Below are positions 33,909 through 43,216 of a DNA stretch of 64,000 bases, in pieces. Positions within the stretch are counted from its first letter, which is position 1; each line of letters starts with the position of its first letter. The notes under the pieces are model-generated. The model searched no databases, was not told the DNA's origin, and was given only the letters and a program-made list of their open reading frames with translations. A program made the translations under genes and the position numbers. This DNA is from Armatimonadota bacterium (GTDB lineage: Bacteria; Armatimonadota; UBA10988): positions 1-64,000 of the forward strand of contig JACRKZ010000057.1 of NCBI GenBank assembly GCA_016235455.1, read 5' to 3'.

Positions 33909-35452
33909 GCGTGCGCAAGGCATGGCTCTGGTGCGTGCTGGCCGCCGTGATCGTGGCGCCGGCGACGCTGGCCCAGGATCCCGACGAGGGCAACGACAGC
34001 ATGGTGCCCCAGGGCAATCTGCCGCGCCCCAAGGCCAAGAACCCTGATCCGCGCTCGGGTCTGGGGCCCAAGCCCGGCCACCTGGCGCCGGTCGACTCCG
34101 CGCCGCACCGGCTGCCAGCCACGCTGTCGCGCGCCGATGGCAAGCCGTTCACCTGCACCGCCATGGGGCTGGTGGATATCGCCACCGGGCAGATCCTGTA
34201 TGGCAACAACCTGTCGGAGAAGATGCATCCGGCCAGTTGCACCAAGATCCTGACCACGCTGCTGGCGCTGGAGGACGTCGAGGCGGGCCGCGCCAAGCTG
34301 GGCGACATGGTCATCATCAGCAAGGCCGCCGCGACCACTGGCGAGAGCGGTCTGTGGCTGCAGCTCGGCGAGCGCATGAGCCTGCACGACCTGCTGGTGG
34401 GCGTGATGGTGCGCAGCGCCAACGACGCCTCGCGTGCGGTGGCCGAGTACCTGGGCCGCGGCGACGCGGCGGCCTTCATCCGGCGCATGAACCAGCGCGC
34501 CGTCGAGCTCGGCGCGGTGAGCACGCACTTCGTCAACCCGCACGGCCTGCACATGGACCTGGACGGCAACGCCAAGGGCGGCGACGACCACTGGACCACG
34601 CCATACGACCTGCTGTTGTTCACCATGACCGCCTGGAAGTACCCGTTCTTCCGGCAGCTCTGCTTGATGAACGGTGAGCCCGTGTCGTGGGAGCAGATGC
34701 GCGTGGACCCGCGCACCCTCAAGGACCCCAAGCAGGCGCCCAAGCCGCATCCGGCGTACCGCATCATCCCCAATCGCAACAAGCTGCTGCACCGCTACAG
34801 CGAGTGCGTGGGCGTGAAGACGGGCTTCACCAAGCAGGCCGGCGCGTGCCTGGTGTCGGCGGCGATGCGTGGCGATCGGGCCGTCATGGCGGTGACCATG
34901 CACTCGACCAGCGGGCAGGACCGCTGGGAAGAGGCGGAGGCGCTGCTGCGCTTCGGCCTCGACCAGTTCCACAGTGTGTCGCTGGTCAAGGCGGGCCAGA
35001 GCGTGCAGGAGGTGCCGGTGACGGGCGGCTTGGAGGCCAGTGTGCCGGCCATCTCCAGCGAGGATGTGACCGTCGTCTGGCCGCGCGCCACAGAGGCGCC
35101 GAGGCCGGTCTTCTCCGTGCAGAAGCAGGTGGAGGCGCCCTTGCCGCTGGGCCTGCCGCTGGGCACGATGTTGCTTAAGATGCCCTCTGGCGAAGTGCGC
35201 CAGGTGGGCCTGACCGCCGGCCGTGAGGTCGGGCGAGCGGGGCTCCTGCTGGGGCCGTGGGCCATGTGGCTGCTGTTCGGACTGACGGCGGTGGGAGTGG
35301 TGTGCTATGGAGCGATTGCAGAAACTCATCGCCGCCGCGGGCATCTGCTCGCGTCGAGCGGCCGAACAATTGATCCGCGATGGACGGGTGCGGGTCAATG
35401 GCAAAGTGGTGCGCGAACTGGGCTCGAAGGCGTCGCCGACGGATCTGATTGA
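33905..35452 (+). CDS. D-alanyl-D-alanine carboxypeptidase (S11, PBP5/DacF-like)
   Basis: 515 residues with signal peptide (about 1-23). Serine peptidase motifs are complete: SCTK at 111-114, SAN at 171-173, KTG at 305-307. It trims the terminal D-Ala from peptidoglycan stem peptides in the periplasm. A C-terminal helix at about 450-470 probably anchors it. The 45 residues after this helix are read from DNA that also encodes the start of rluB in another frame (146-bp overlap), and they look non-family. GTG 33905 overlaps the scpB stop. Confidence 0.92.
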   Translation: MSVRKAWLWCVLAAVIVAPATLAQDPDEGNDSMVPQGNLPRPKAKNPDPRSGLGPKPGHLAPVDSAPHRLPATLSRADGKPFTCTAMGLVDIATGQILYGNNLSEKMHPASCTKILTTLLALEDVEAGRAKLGDMVIISKAAATTGESGLWLQLGERMSLHDLLVGVMVRSANDASRAVAEYLGRGDAAAFIRRMNQRAVELGAVSTHFVNPHGLHMDLDGNAKGGDDHWTTPYDLLLFTMTAWKYPFFRQLCLMNGEPVSWEQMRVDPRTLKDPKQAPKPHPAYRIIPNRNKLLHRYSECVGVKTGFTKQAGACLVSAAMRGDRAVMAVTMHSTSGQDRWEEAEALLRFGLDQFHSVSLVKAGQSVQEVPVTGGLEASVPAISSEDVTVVWPRATEAPRPVFSVQKQVEAPLPLGLPLGTMLLKMPSGEVRQVGLTAGREVGRAGLLLGPWAMWLLFGLTAVGVVCYGAIAETHRRRGHLLASSGRTIDPRWTGAGQWQSGARTGLEGVADGSD

Positions 35453-36011
35453 GGTCGACGGCCAGCCCATCGGGCGCGCGCTGCGCCACCGCTATGTCAT
35501 GTTCCACAAGCCGTCGGGCTGCGTGACCACCCGCTCCGACCCCGAAGGTCGGCGCACGGTCTATGACCTGCTGTATGACGACGACCGCGTGCTGCACACC
35601 GTCGGCCGGCTCGACTGGGACTCCAGCGGCTTGCTGCTGCTGACCAACGACGGCGAGTTGACCCACCGCCTGACGCACCCGCGCTACGGCATCCAGAAGC
35701 TCTACCGCGTGGCCACCAAACCTTGGCCGACCGAGAAGTACATGCGCCTGATTCGGCGCGGCGTGGAGCTCGAGGACGGTATCGCCAAGGTCAAGAAGGC
35801 CAAGTACCTGCACGCCGACACCTGCGAGCTGACACTCGGCGAAGGGCGCAACCGCGAGGTGCGCCGCATCTTCGAGACGCTCGGCTGCGAGGTGCTGTAC
35901 CTGTGCCGCATGCAGTTCGGCCCATTGACCATCGGCACCCTGCGCGAAGGCGCGGCGCGTCCGCTCAAGGACGATGAGGTGCAGCGGCTGCGCGATGCGG
36001 TGGGATTGTAG
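35307..36011 (+). CDS. rluB: Pseudouridine synthase RluB (23S rRNA)
   Basis: 234 residues. N-terminal S4 RNA-binding domain (MERLQKLIAAAGICSRRAAEQLI) and the RsuA-family catalytic domain with GRLDWDSSGLLLLTNDGEL, holding the catalytic Asp, and EGRNREVRRIFE. It makes a pseudouridine in 23S rRNA (RsuA/RluE branches are less likely given the context). The start is canonical for the family even though it lies 146 bp inside the preceding gene. It converges on pgi, with a palindrome at 36038-36102 between them. Confidence 0.93.
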   Translation: MERLQKLIAAAGICSRRAAEQLIRDGRVRVNGKVVRELGSKASPTDLIEVDGQPIGRALRHRYVMFHKPSGCVTTRSDPEGRRTVYDLLYDDDRVLHTVGRLDWDSSGLLLLTNDGELTHRLTHPRYGIQKLYRVATKPWPTEKYMRLIRRGVELEDGIAKVKKAKYLHADTCELTLGEGRNREVRRIFETLGCEVLYLCRMQFGPLTIGTLREGAARPLKDDEVQRLRDAVGL

Positions 36012-36037
36012 CGACCGGACCTGCTCTCTCTAGCCAC

Positions 36038-36102
36038 CCACAGTTTACGCAGATTACACAGATGAACGGATCGGCCATCTGTGCAATCTGCGTTATCCGT
36101 GG
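36038..36102. repeat. Dispersed palindromic repeat, copy A
   Basis: Arms 36038-36064 and 36076-36102 (27 nt each, about 22 matched) around an 11-nt loop. The inner part, ACGCAGATT-x-CACAGATG and its complement, matches 17 of 18. It lies between the converging rluB and pgi. The right arm agrees at 22 of 27 positions with 48784-48810. Confidence 0.75.
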
Positions 36103-36126
36103 ATCATCAGATAGGTCTGCGCGATA

Positions 36127-37752
36127 TCAGCCCTTGCGGCTCAGGTACCGCGCCACCAGCGCCTCGGTCGAGCTGTCCAGGGCTGCCTTGGCCTTGCCGC
36201 TGAACACCTCGCCCAGCTCCGTGGCCAGCACCTTGCCGAGCTGCACGCCCCACTGGTCGAACGAGTTGATGCCCCAGACCGCGCCTTGCGTGAAGACCTT
36301 GTGCTCATAGAGCGCGATCAGCGCGCCCAGCGCCTGCGGCGTGAGGCGGTCGACCAGGATGGTGTTGGTCGGCCGATTGCCCTCGAACACGCGGTGCGGC
36401 ACGAGTTCGGCGTCCTTCTCCTCGCCGGCGACTTCCTCGGCGGTCTTGCCGAAGGCCAGCGCGCGCGTCTGCGCGAACAGGTTGGCCATGAGCAGGTCGT
36501 GGTGCACGTTAAGCGGGTTCTGCGTCTGGCAGCAGCCGATGAAGTCGCACGGGATGAGCCGTGTGCCCTGGTGGATGAGCTGGTAGAAGGCGTGCTGGCC
36601 GTTGGTGCCCGGCTGGCCGAAGACCACGGGACCCGTGTTGTAGTCGAGCCGACGGCCGTCGCGGTCGACGCTCTTGCCGTTGCTCTCCATGTCGAGCTGC
36701 TGCAGGTAGGCGGTGAGCTTGTTGAGGTACTGGTCATAGGGCAGCACGGCCTGCGTCTCGGCGCCGTGGAAGTTGGAGTACCACAAGCCCAGCAGCCCCA
36801 GCAGCATGGGCAGGTTCTCAGCGATCGGCGCGGTGCGGAAGTGCTCATCCATGGCATGGAAGCCGTCCAGCAGCTCGCCGAAGTGGTCGGGGCCGATGGC
36901 CAGCATGAGCGACAAGCCGATGGCCGACGTCAGCGAGTAGCGCCCGCCGACCCAGTCCCAGAAACCGAACATGTTGTCGGTGTCGATGCCGAAGCGGGCC
37001 ACTTCCACCGCGTTGGTCGAGACGGCGACGAAGTGCGCGGCGATGGCGATCTTGTCGCACAGTTTCTCGAGCAGCCAATCGCGCGCCGTGTTGGCGTTGG
37101 TCATCGTCTCGATGGTGGTGAACGTCTTGGAGGCGACGATGAACAGCGTCTCCTCGGGGTCGAGGTCGCGCGTGGCCTCGGCGAAGTCGCTGCCGTCCAC
37201 ATTGGACACGAAGCGGAAGACCATATCGCGCCGGCTGTACGGCCGCAGCGCCTCATAGGCCATGGCCGGGCCCAGGTCGGAGCCGCCGATGCCCAGGTTG
37301 ACCACGTTGCGGATCGGCTTGCCTGTATAGCCCTTCCACTCGCCCGAGCGGACACGCTCGGCGAAGGCGGCCATCTTGTCCAGCACGCCATGGATCTCGC
37401 TCACGCCCGCCACGCGCGTGGGCAGGCTGGCGTAGCCGCGGGGCATGCGCAGCGCGGTGTGCAGCACGGCGCGGCCTTCGGTGTTGTTGATGGCTTCGCC
37501 GGCGAACATGGCGTCACGCCGTGCCTCAACCCCGGTCTCCTCGGCCAACGCCACCAGCAGGGCCATGGTCTCATCGGTGACCAGGTTCTTGGAGTAGTCC
37601 AGGTAGATGCCTGCGGCCTCAGCGGTGAGGCGCGTGCCGCGCGTCGGGTCGGCGGCGAACAGGCCGCGCAGGTGCTGGCCCGCGAGGCTGGCCTGGTGTG
37701 CTTCCAAGGCGGCCCACGCCGCGGTTTGCCGGAGAGGGGTGGTGGACGTCAT
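36127..37752 (-). CDS. pgi: Glucose-6-phosphate isomerase
   Basis: 541 residues, the long Pgi form. Interconverts glucose 6-P and fructose 6-P. Family signatures: [85 protein letters not shown]; the C-terminal catalytic region [17 protein letters not shown] 37752 is preferred over GTG 37767 because GAGG lies about 9 bp before it. It follows the beta-propeller gene by 36 bp on the same strand. Confidence 0.97.
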   Translation of the reverse strand: MTSTTPLRQTAAWAALEAHQASLAGQHLRGLFAADPTRGTRLTAEAAGIYLDYSKNLVTDETMALLVALAEETGVEARRDAMFAGEAINNTEGRAVLHTALRMPRGYASLPTRVAGVSEIHGVLDKMAAFAERVRSGEWKGYTGKPIRNVVNLGIGGSDLGPAMAYEALRPYSRRDMVFRFVSNVDGSDFAEATRDLDPEETLFIVASKTFTTIETMTNANTARDWLLEKLCDKIAIAAHFVAVSTNAVEVARFGIDTDNMFGFWDWVGGRYSLTSAIGLSLMLAIGPDHFGELLDGFHAMDEHFRTAPIAENLPMLLGLLGLWYSNFHGAETQAVLPYDQYLNKLTAYLQQLDMESNGKSVDRDGRRLDYNTGPVVFGQPGTNGQHAFYQLIHQGTRLIPCDFIGCCQTQNPLNVHHDLLMANLFAQTRALAFGKTAEEVAGEEKDAELVPHRVFEGNRPTNTILVDRLTPQALGALIALYEHKVFTQGAVWGINSFDQWGVQLGKVLATELGEVFSGKAKAALDSSTEALVARYLSRKG

Positions 37753-37788
37753 CGCTGCATACCTCACCGGTAAGTGTACACCGACTGC

Positions 37789-38940
37789 TCATTTTGGTGG
37801 CCAGGCGACCACCTTCACACACGGCTTCTCGGCGCTCATCGACAGGTAGGCGAGGTGGCCGCCATCGGGCGAGAACACCGGCCCGGCGGCGTTCGGGCCC
37901 TCGTCCACCACCACCACGTTGGCCGGCTCGGCGGGCCGCAGGGCCAGGACCTTGGTGCGCCGTGGCGTGGTCGAGTCGAACGAGGTGAAGGCCAGCCAGT
38001 CGCCGTCCGGGCTGAAGGCCGGGTCGGCGGCGTTGGTGGGGCTGACGCGCGCGGCCAGCGCCAAGGCGCGCTGCCGGCCGAGCACCAGCGGCGCCGGCGT
38101 CGGCTCGCCCTGGGGGCCGGCGGTCCAGGCCAGCCACTGGCCGTCGCTGCTGTAGACCGCTGGCGCGGTGCCGACATAGCCGGGCCGCTCCACGCGGTCG
38201 GCCACGAGCTGGCCCGAGGGCCGACTGGTGAACAGGCGCAGGCCTTTGGTCGGGTCGAGCGCGCCGCTGAAGGCCAGGCTGCGGCTGTCCGGCGCCCAGG
38301 CCACGCTGCCCGGCGTGATGGTCAGGTGGGCCGACACGCTCTTGGCGATGCTGTGCTCGAGGTCGCAGACGAACAGGATGGTGCGCCCTAACGACCGCGT
38401 GCAGAAGGCCAACCACTTGGCGTCGCGCGACCATTTGATGCCGATGGGCGGCGAATCGAGCGGTACATGGCTGCCGTGCGCGCCGTTGGCCTCGCAGTAG
38501 AACAGCTCGTACGGCTTCTCCGCGCCCGGCCCGGCCCGCAGCCCAAAGGCCAGCATCGCGCCGTTGGGCGACCAGGCGGCGTCGAGCGGGGTGGTGCTGC
38601 CAACCACGGCGAAGGCCGTCGGCTCCTCACCGTCCAGCCCGCCGATGAGCATGGTGCGTTTGCCGTCGCGGCGCGCGGCATAGGCCACGCGCTTGCCATC
38701 GGGATGGAACCAGACGCTGGCTGCCGACTCCGGCCGCGGAGTCCAGCGCAGTTCGGTCGGCTCAGCGTCGCCGGCCAGCCCCGCAATGAACCAGGCAGGC
38801 TCGCTGTCGGTGGCACCGACGAAGGCCACGCGTTGCCCACCGTCCACCCACACCACCGGGCCGAGAACGACCCTGTCACCACTGACGGTCGCGGGCTGAA
38901 CGGCCAACAGCAGGCCAGCCAGCCACCACGGCCAGATCAT
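37789..38940 (-). CDS. Secreted TolB/WD40-like beta-propeller protein
   Basis: 383 residues with a signal peptide (MIWPWWLAGLLLAVQPATVSG). The rest is a string of TolB-type blades with the recurring WSPDG-like turn: WFHPDGKRVAYAA, AWSPNGAMLAFGL, KWSRDAKWLAFCT, AWAPDSRSLAFSG, YSSDGQWLAWTA, AFSPDGDWLAFTS, VFSPDGGHLAYLS. Seven repeats suggest a complete propeller. It probably binds protein or polysaccharide in the periplasm; no enzyme function is indicated. ATG 38940 has GGGAGATC upstream on the minus strand. Confidence 0.85.
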   Translation of the reverse strand: MIWPWWLAGLLLAVQPATVSGDRVVLGPVVWVDGGQRVAFVGATDSEPAWFIAGLAGDAEPTELRWTPRPESAASVWFHPDGKRVAYAARRDGKRTMLIGGLDGEEPTAFAVVGSTTPLDAAWSPNGAMLAFGLRAGPGAEKPYELFYCEANGAHGSHVPLDSPPIGIKWSRDAKWLAFCTRSLGRTILFVCDLEHSIAKSVSAHLTITPGSVAWAPDSRSLAFSGALDPTKGLRLFTSRPSGQLVADRVERPGYVGTAPAVYSSDGQWLAWTAGPQGEPTPAPLVLGRQRALALAARVSPTNAADPAFSPDGDWLAFTSFDSTTPRRTKVLALRPAEPANVVVVDEGPNAAGPVFSPDGGHLAYLSMSAEKPCVKVVAWPPK

Positions 38941-39010
38941 GCGCAGATCTCCCAACACGTCGGCGCCTTGGCGCCATGATGCTATTCTGTACCCGGTCAG
39001 GATGACCTGT

Positions 39011-39253
39011 GTGACGATCAGTCTCCGCTTCTTCTCTGCCGCGCGCGACGCCACCGGCCTGCTGGTCGACCATCTGGCGCTGCCTGACGGCGCGACCCTG
39101 GCCGACGCCTGGGCCGCCATGGCCGCGCGCTGGCCCGAGCTCGACCGCCTGCCGTTGCGCGGGCTGGCCGTCAATCGCGCGTTCGTCACCGAGGACGTCT
39201 GCCTGGCCGATGGCGATGAGTTGGCGGTCATTCCGCCGGTCAGCGGAGGCTGA
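39011..39253 (+). CDS. MoaD/ThiS-family sulfur carrier protein
   Basis: 80 residues with the beta-grasp fold and the essential C-terminal Gly-Gly (VIPPVSGG) that is thiocarboxylated. ISLRFFSAARDATG and FVTEDVCLADGDELAVIPP are closest to MoaD, the small subunit of molybdopterin synthase. No moaE or thi gene is adjacent, so a tungsten/molybdenum cofactor role is likely but unproven. GTG 39011 has AGGA 8 bp upstream; ATG 39002 is equally possible in frame. Confidence 0.85.
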   Translation: MTISLRFFSAARDATGLLVDHLALPDGATLADAWAAMAARWPELDRLPLRGLAVNRAFVTEDVCLADGDELAVIPPVSGG

Positions 39254-39292
39254 GATGGCCGCGCCTGACCGGGTGGCCGCGGAGGTGACCCG

Positions 39293-40252
39293 ATGAACGT
39301 GCCGCCCGTGTCGCTGCGGCGCTGTGCCAGCTACGAGCCGGCTGATCTGGACCCGGCGCTCGACGCGCTGCTGGCCGATCTGGGCGGGTTGTCGGCGTTC
39401 GTCGCGCCGGGCCAGCGCGTGCTGCTCAAGCCGAACCTGATCTCGGACTCACCGCCCGAGCGCGCCGCCACCACGCATCCCGCGCTGGTCGAGGCCCTGG
39501 CCCGCCGCATCCAGGCGCTGGGCGCCACGCCGTTTGTGGCCGATGCGCCGGCCTGGGGCGCGCCGCAGGTCGTGGCCCGCGCCACGGGCATGTTGGGCGT
39601 CTGCGAGCGGTTGGGCATCGAGTGGGTCGGCCTGGACCAGAAGGCCTGGCTGCCGAGCACCTATCCGTCGGTGGCACGCGGGTTCCACGTGGATCCGCGC
39701 GTGCTCGGCGCCGATGTGGTCATCAACCTGCCCAAGTTCAAGGGCCATCAGCAACTCGGCTTCACCGGCGCGGTCAAGAACCTGTATGGCTGCCTGGCCG
39801 GGCGCGAGAAGGCCTACCATCATTGCGCGCGGTCACGCACCGATGCGGAGTTCGCGCGCTATCTGGTGGCCTATGCGGCGGCTGTGCCCGTGGCCCTGCA
39901 CCTGAGCGACGGCGTGCTGGCCATGGAAGGCGCCGGCCCCAGGCTGGGTCAGCCGCGGGCGCTGGGCTGGCTGGCGGCGTCCACCGGCGCGGTCGAGGTC
40001 GACGCGGTCTGCGCCGACCTGGTCCAGGCGCCGGCCTCGCATCGCCTGCTGCTCGATGCGGCGGCGGAGCTGGGCTATGGCGAGACCGATCCCGCGCGGA
40101 TAGCCCGGTTGGGCGATGCGCCGGAGAGTCTGCGGGTCGACGATTTTGCCTGGCCCGAGCTGCTGGGAGTCTTCTTCAGCCCGTGGCGACTGCTGCGCGG
40201 CTGGTGGCGCAATCGCAAGTTGATGGCGGTGGAGAGCATGGTCAGCAGATGA
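39293..40252 (+). CDS. DUF362-domain protein
   Basis: 319 residues. DUF362 block LLKPNLISDSPPERAATTHPALVEALARRIQ near the N-terminus, DVVINLPKFKGHQQLGFTGAVKNLYGCL in the middle and HLSDGVLAMEGAGPRLGQPRALGWLAAS toward the C-terminus. The family often occurs with Fe-S domains or radical enzymes; here the ferredoxin part is absent. The biochemical role of the family is not firmly known. It has an excellent ribosome-binding site, GGAGGTGA, 4 bp before ATG. Confidence 0.85.
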   Translation: MNVPPVSLRRCASYEPADLDPALDALLADLGGLSAFVAPGQRVLLKPNLISDSPPERAATTHPALVEALARRIQALGATPFVADAPAWGAPQVVARATGMLGVCERLGIEWVGLDQKAWLPSTYPSVARGFHVDPRVLGADVVINLPKFKGHQQLGFTGAVKNLYGCLAGREKAYHHCARSRTDAEFARYLVAYAAAVPVALHLSDGVLAMEGAGPRLGQPRALGWLAASTGAVEVDAVCADLVQAPASHRLLLDAAAELGYGETDPARIARLGDAPESLRVDDFAWPELLGVFFSPWRLLRGWWRNRKLMAVESMVSR

Positions 40253-40256
40253 CGCC

Positions 40257-40304
40257 GATGGCGCGGATGGATTGGCCATCCCATTGGTGTCCATCTGCGC
40301 CATC
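40257..40304. repeat. Palindromic repeat, copy C (divergent)
   Basis: GATGGCGCGGATGGA at 40257-40271 pairs with TCCATCTGCGCCATC at 40290-40304 (one mismatch) around an 18-nt loop, between the DUF362 and mannosidase genes. It shares the CATCTG-CGC style of copies A, B and D but is not the same sequence. Confidence 0.55.
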
Positions 40305-40340
40305 TGTTGACGAGTGGCCAGGATAGAGGGAGTAGGCAAG

Positions 40341-42917
40341 ATGGCGGGTTGCACGCTGCACGTGATCTCGCACTCGCATTGGGATCGCGAGTGGTACATG
40401 CCGTTCGAGCTGCATCGTCGGCGGCTGGTCAAGCTGATGGACGATCTGCTGGACGTGTTCGACAACGATCCCGAGTTCGGCAGCTTCCACCTGGACGGCC
40501 AGAGCATCCCGCTGGAAGACTACCTGCAGGTGCGGCCCAGCCAGCGTGAGCGCCTGGTCGCGGCGGCCCAGGCCCGCCGCCTGACCGTCGGCCCGTGGTA
40601 CGTGTTGCAGGACGAGTTCCTGACCAGCGCCGAGGCGCAGGTGCGCAACATGATGTACGGCCTGCAAGTGGCGCGCGAGTTCGGCGACCCGCTGCGGGTG
40701 GGCTATCTGGCCGACGCCTTTGGCCACATCGGCCAGATGCCGGCCATTCTCGCCGGGTTCGGCATCGACAACGCCGTGTTCGGCCGCGGGCTCAAGACAC
40801 GCGACGCGTCGCTGCCCGCCGACCTGCCCGTGTCAGAGCGCGGCTACCCCAGCGAACTGACCTGGCGCGGTGCCGACGGTACCGACATCACCGCCATCTA
40901 CATGGCCAACTGGTATGCCAACGCCATGGACATCCCCAGCGAGCCCGAGGCCTGCGCGGCACGTATGGAAGCCATTCGCGCCGGTTGTCTGCGCTTCGCC
41001 ACCACCTCGCACCTGCTGCTGATGAACGGCTGCGACCACACGCCCTGCCAGCTCAACATCAGCGCGCTGCTGGCCACCGCGCGCGAGCGGCTGGACGACG
41101 TCATCCTGCACAGTCGGCTGGACGACTACGTGGCGGCGGTGCTCAGCGAGCAGCCCGACCTGCCCGTGGCGACCGGCGAACTGCGCTCGGAGCGCACCGA
41201 CGGCTGGAGCACGCTGACCAACGTGCTTTCGGCGCGGCTGTACCTCAAGCAGGCCAACTGGCGCTGCCAGCACGCGCTGGAGCGCTATCTGGAGCCGCTG
41301 AGCGCGGTTTGCGGGCTGGCCGGCGCGCCGGTCGACCGCGACCAGCGCCGCTACCTGTGGAAACATCTGCTGGAGAACCATCCGCACGACAGCATCTGCG
41401 GGTGCAGCGTCGACCCGGTGCACCGCGAGATGGAGACTCGCTTCGCCAAGGTCGAGGACCTGGCCGACCAGCTGATCATCGAGCAGATGGACGCAGTGGC
41501 GGCCGGCCTCGATACAACCTGCCTGGCCGACGGCGAGGTGGCCATCGTGGTGCACAACCCTCTGGCCTTCGACCGCTCCGACCTGGTGCAGGCCGAGGTC
41601 AGCTTCCCCGACGGCACCGAACTCGACACCGTGGCCCTGCGCGACGCGGACGGCAACGAGGTCGAGCCTGCGTGGGTTGAGGATCAGGGCCGTGTGTGGG
41701 ACTACACGCTGCCCGACGATCGCTTCCGTGAGGCCTTCTACTGCCGCCGCCTGACGGTGGCCTTCGAGGCCCGTGTGCCGGCCTTTGGCTGCGCGGTGTT
41801 CCGTGCGCGGCCGGCGACCTTGGCCGAGCCGGAGGTGGCCGAGTCGGCCGGCGTGCTGGAGAACGGCAGCGTGTGCGTGGCGCTCCGTCCGGGCGGCCTG
41901 CTGGACATCACCGACAAAGCCACGGGTCGCACCTGGACCGGGCTCAACCAGCTCGTGCTGGGTGGCGACGAGGGCGATGAGTACATCTACCGCGCGCCAG
42001 AGGGCGATGTCGAGCATCCGCTGCGCGGCCATGACTATGTGTACTGGAACGTCGACCCCAGCGGGCGGCGTGCCGAGGCCTTCGACCTGTGGGTGCTGGG
42101 CGGCGAGGACGGTGACGCGCGCGAAGTGGTCGGCGTGTCGCTGCTGGTCAGCCTGCCCACCGACGGCCCGCGCGTCGAGGTGGAGGCGCGTCTGCACAAC
42201 GACGGCGCGCGCTGCTTCCGCGTGCGGGCGCTGTTCCCGACCGACGCCAGCGCGACCACCGCGGCGGCGGACGGCCATTTCGAGGTGGTCGACCGCGCCA
42301 TCACGCCGTGGTCGGGCTGGACCAACCCGAGCAACTGCCAGCCGTGCCTCGACTTCGTCGACGTCTCCGACGACACCGGTGGCATCACCGTGGCCAACCG
42401 CGGCCTGCCTGAGTACGAGGTGCTGCGCGATGGCCGCAATACCATCGCGGTCACGCTGCTGCGGGCGGTGGACCGTGTGGGCGACTGGGGCGACTTCCCC
42501 ACGCCCGAGGCGCAATGCGATGGTGAGAACGTGGCCGAGTATGCCATCATCGCCCATACCGGCAGCCTGACCGACTCGGGCGCCGACCTGGAGGCGCGCG
42601 CTTACAACACACCGCTGCTGGCCGCGCAGACCGATCGCCATGCCGGCCGCTCCGCGGGCAGCTGGCTGCGGCTGGCGCCGTCGCGGCTGGTGCTGTCGGC
42701 CGTGCGTTGGGCCGAGGACCGCGAGGCTTTCATCGTGCGCTTCTACAATCCGTATGGCGATCGCGTCGAGGCCACCGTGGCCAACGGCCTGGGCCTGTCC
42801 CACGCCTGGCGCTGCCGGCTGGATGAGGAACGCGTCGAGGACCTGGGCCAGATCGCGGCTGACGGGCTGGCGCTGTCGGTCGGGCCCCGCGAGATCGCTA
42901 CGCTCGAACTGGCCTGA
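40341..42917 (+). CDS. Alpha-mannosidase, glycoside hydrolase family 38
   Basis: 858 residues. Retaining Zn-dependent alpha-mannosidase. The N-terminal catalytic domain begins with the metal site HSHWDREW (about 11-18); the nucleophile Asp lies in LADAFGHIGQMPAIL; further His residues occur in NGCDHTPCQ and ENHPHDSICGCSVD. The C-terminal half is the beta-rich GH38 domain. There is no signal peptide, so it should degrade imported oligosaccharides in the cytosol. ATG 40341 has GGGAGTAGG just before it. It is followed by a perfect 16-bp terminator. Confidence 0.95.
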   Translation: MAGCTLHVISHSHWDREWYMPFELHRRRLVKLMDDLLDVFDNDPEFGSFHLDGQSIPLEDYLQVRPSQRERLVAAAQARRLTVGPWYVLQDEFLTSAEAQVRNMMYGLQVAREFGDPLRVGYLADAFGHIGQMPAILAGFGIDNAVFGRGLKTRDASLPADLPVSERGYPSELTWRGADGTDITAIYMANWYANAMDIPSEPEACAARMEAIRAGCLRFATTSHLLLMNGCDHTPCQLNISALLATARERLDDVILHSRLDDYVAAVLSEQPDLPVATGELRSERTDGWSTLTNVLSARLYLKQANWRCQHALERYLEPLSAVCGLAGAPVDRDQRRYLWKHLLENHPHDSICGCSVDPVHREMETRFAKVEDLADQLIIEQMDAVAAGLDTTCLADGEVAIVVHNPLAFDRSDLVQAEVSFPDGTELDTVALRDADGNEVEPAWVEDQGRVWDYTLPDDRFREAFYCRRLTVAFEARVPAFGCAVFRARPATLAEPEVAESAGVLENGSVCVALRPGGLLDITDKATGRTWTGLNQLVLGGDEGDEYIYRAPEGDVEHPLRGHDYVYWNVDPSGRRAEAFDLWVLGGEDGDAREVVGVSLLVSLPTDGPRVEVEARLHNDGARCFRVRALFPTDASATTAAADGHFEVVDRAITPWSGWTNPSNCQPCLDFVDVSDDTGGITVANRGLPEYEVLRDGRNTIAVTLLRAVDRVGDWGDFPTPEAQCDGENVAEYAIIAHTGSLTDSGADLEARAYNTPLLAAQTDRHAGRSAGSWLRLAPSRLVLSAVRWAEDREAFIVRFYNPYGDRVEATVANGLGLSHAWRCRLDEERVEDLGQIAADGLALSVGPREIATLELA

Positions 42918-42967
42918 GCCTGAACCGTGGTCCGCCCGACTGGTCGGGCGGACCACGCCAGAACGCA

Positions 42968-43001
42968 GGAAAGCCCCCAGAGCAAGCTCTGGGGGCTTTC
43001 C
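42968..43001. terminator. Bidirectional terminator between mannosidase and tRNA-Pro
   Basis: Perfect 16-bp inverted repeat GGAAAGCCCCCAGAGC (42968-42983)/GCTCTGGGGGCTTTCC (42986-43001) with a 2-nt centre, bounded by A/T-rich ends. It can stop both the mannosidase transcript and the converging tRNA-Pro transcript. Confidence 0.88.
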
Positions 43002-43013
43002 TGTTTATGTCCA

Positions 43014-43087
43014 TCGGGGTGGGCGGATTTGAACCGCCGGCCTCACGGTCCCGAACCGTGCGCTCTACCAAGCTGAGCCACACCCCG
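43014..43087 (-). tRNA. tRNA-Pro (CGG)
   Basis: 74 nt on the minus strand. Acceptor stem CGGGGTG/CACCCCG with discriminator A; D-arm GGCTCAGCTTGGTAGAGC; anticodon stem CACGG/CCGTG around loop TTCGGGA, anticodon CGG; T-arm GGCGG-TTCAAAT-CCGCC. CCA is not encoded. A strong promoter lies just upstream (43103-43130). Confidence 0.97.
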
Positions 43088-43102
43088 TGTAGTTCGCAGC
43101 GC

Positions 43103-43130
43103 ATAATACCACTTGGCGCGACGGCGTCAA
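43103..43130 (-). promoter_or_regulatory. Promoter of tRNA-Pro
   Basis: Minus strand: TTGACG (43125-43130), 16-bp spacer, TATTAT (43103-43108). Predicted start near 43096, about 9 nt before the tRNA 5' end. Confidence 0.85.
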
Positions 43131-43216
43131 GGCCGGCTTGGGCAGCGGGGTGAGGACGCGACCTCCGGTGTGCGCGGTCAGCACAGCCCCAAGTCCTACG
43201 GCCTGCGTCGCCGACC

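Noticed and set aside
30848..36011. Sporulation gene cluster, because SpoIVFB-like and DacF-like genes occur together
   Set aside because: No spore-specific gene is seen and the same order is found in non-sporulating lineages.
36286..37773. 495-codon plus-strand frame over pgi
   Set aside because: Antisense to an unmistakable glucose-6-phosphate isomerase.
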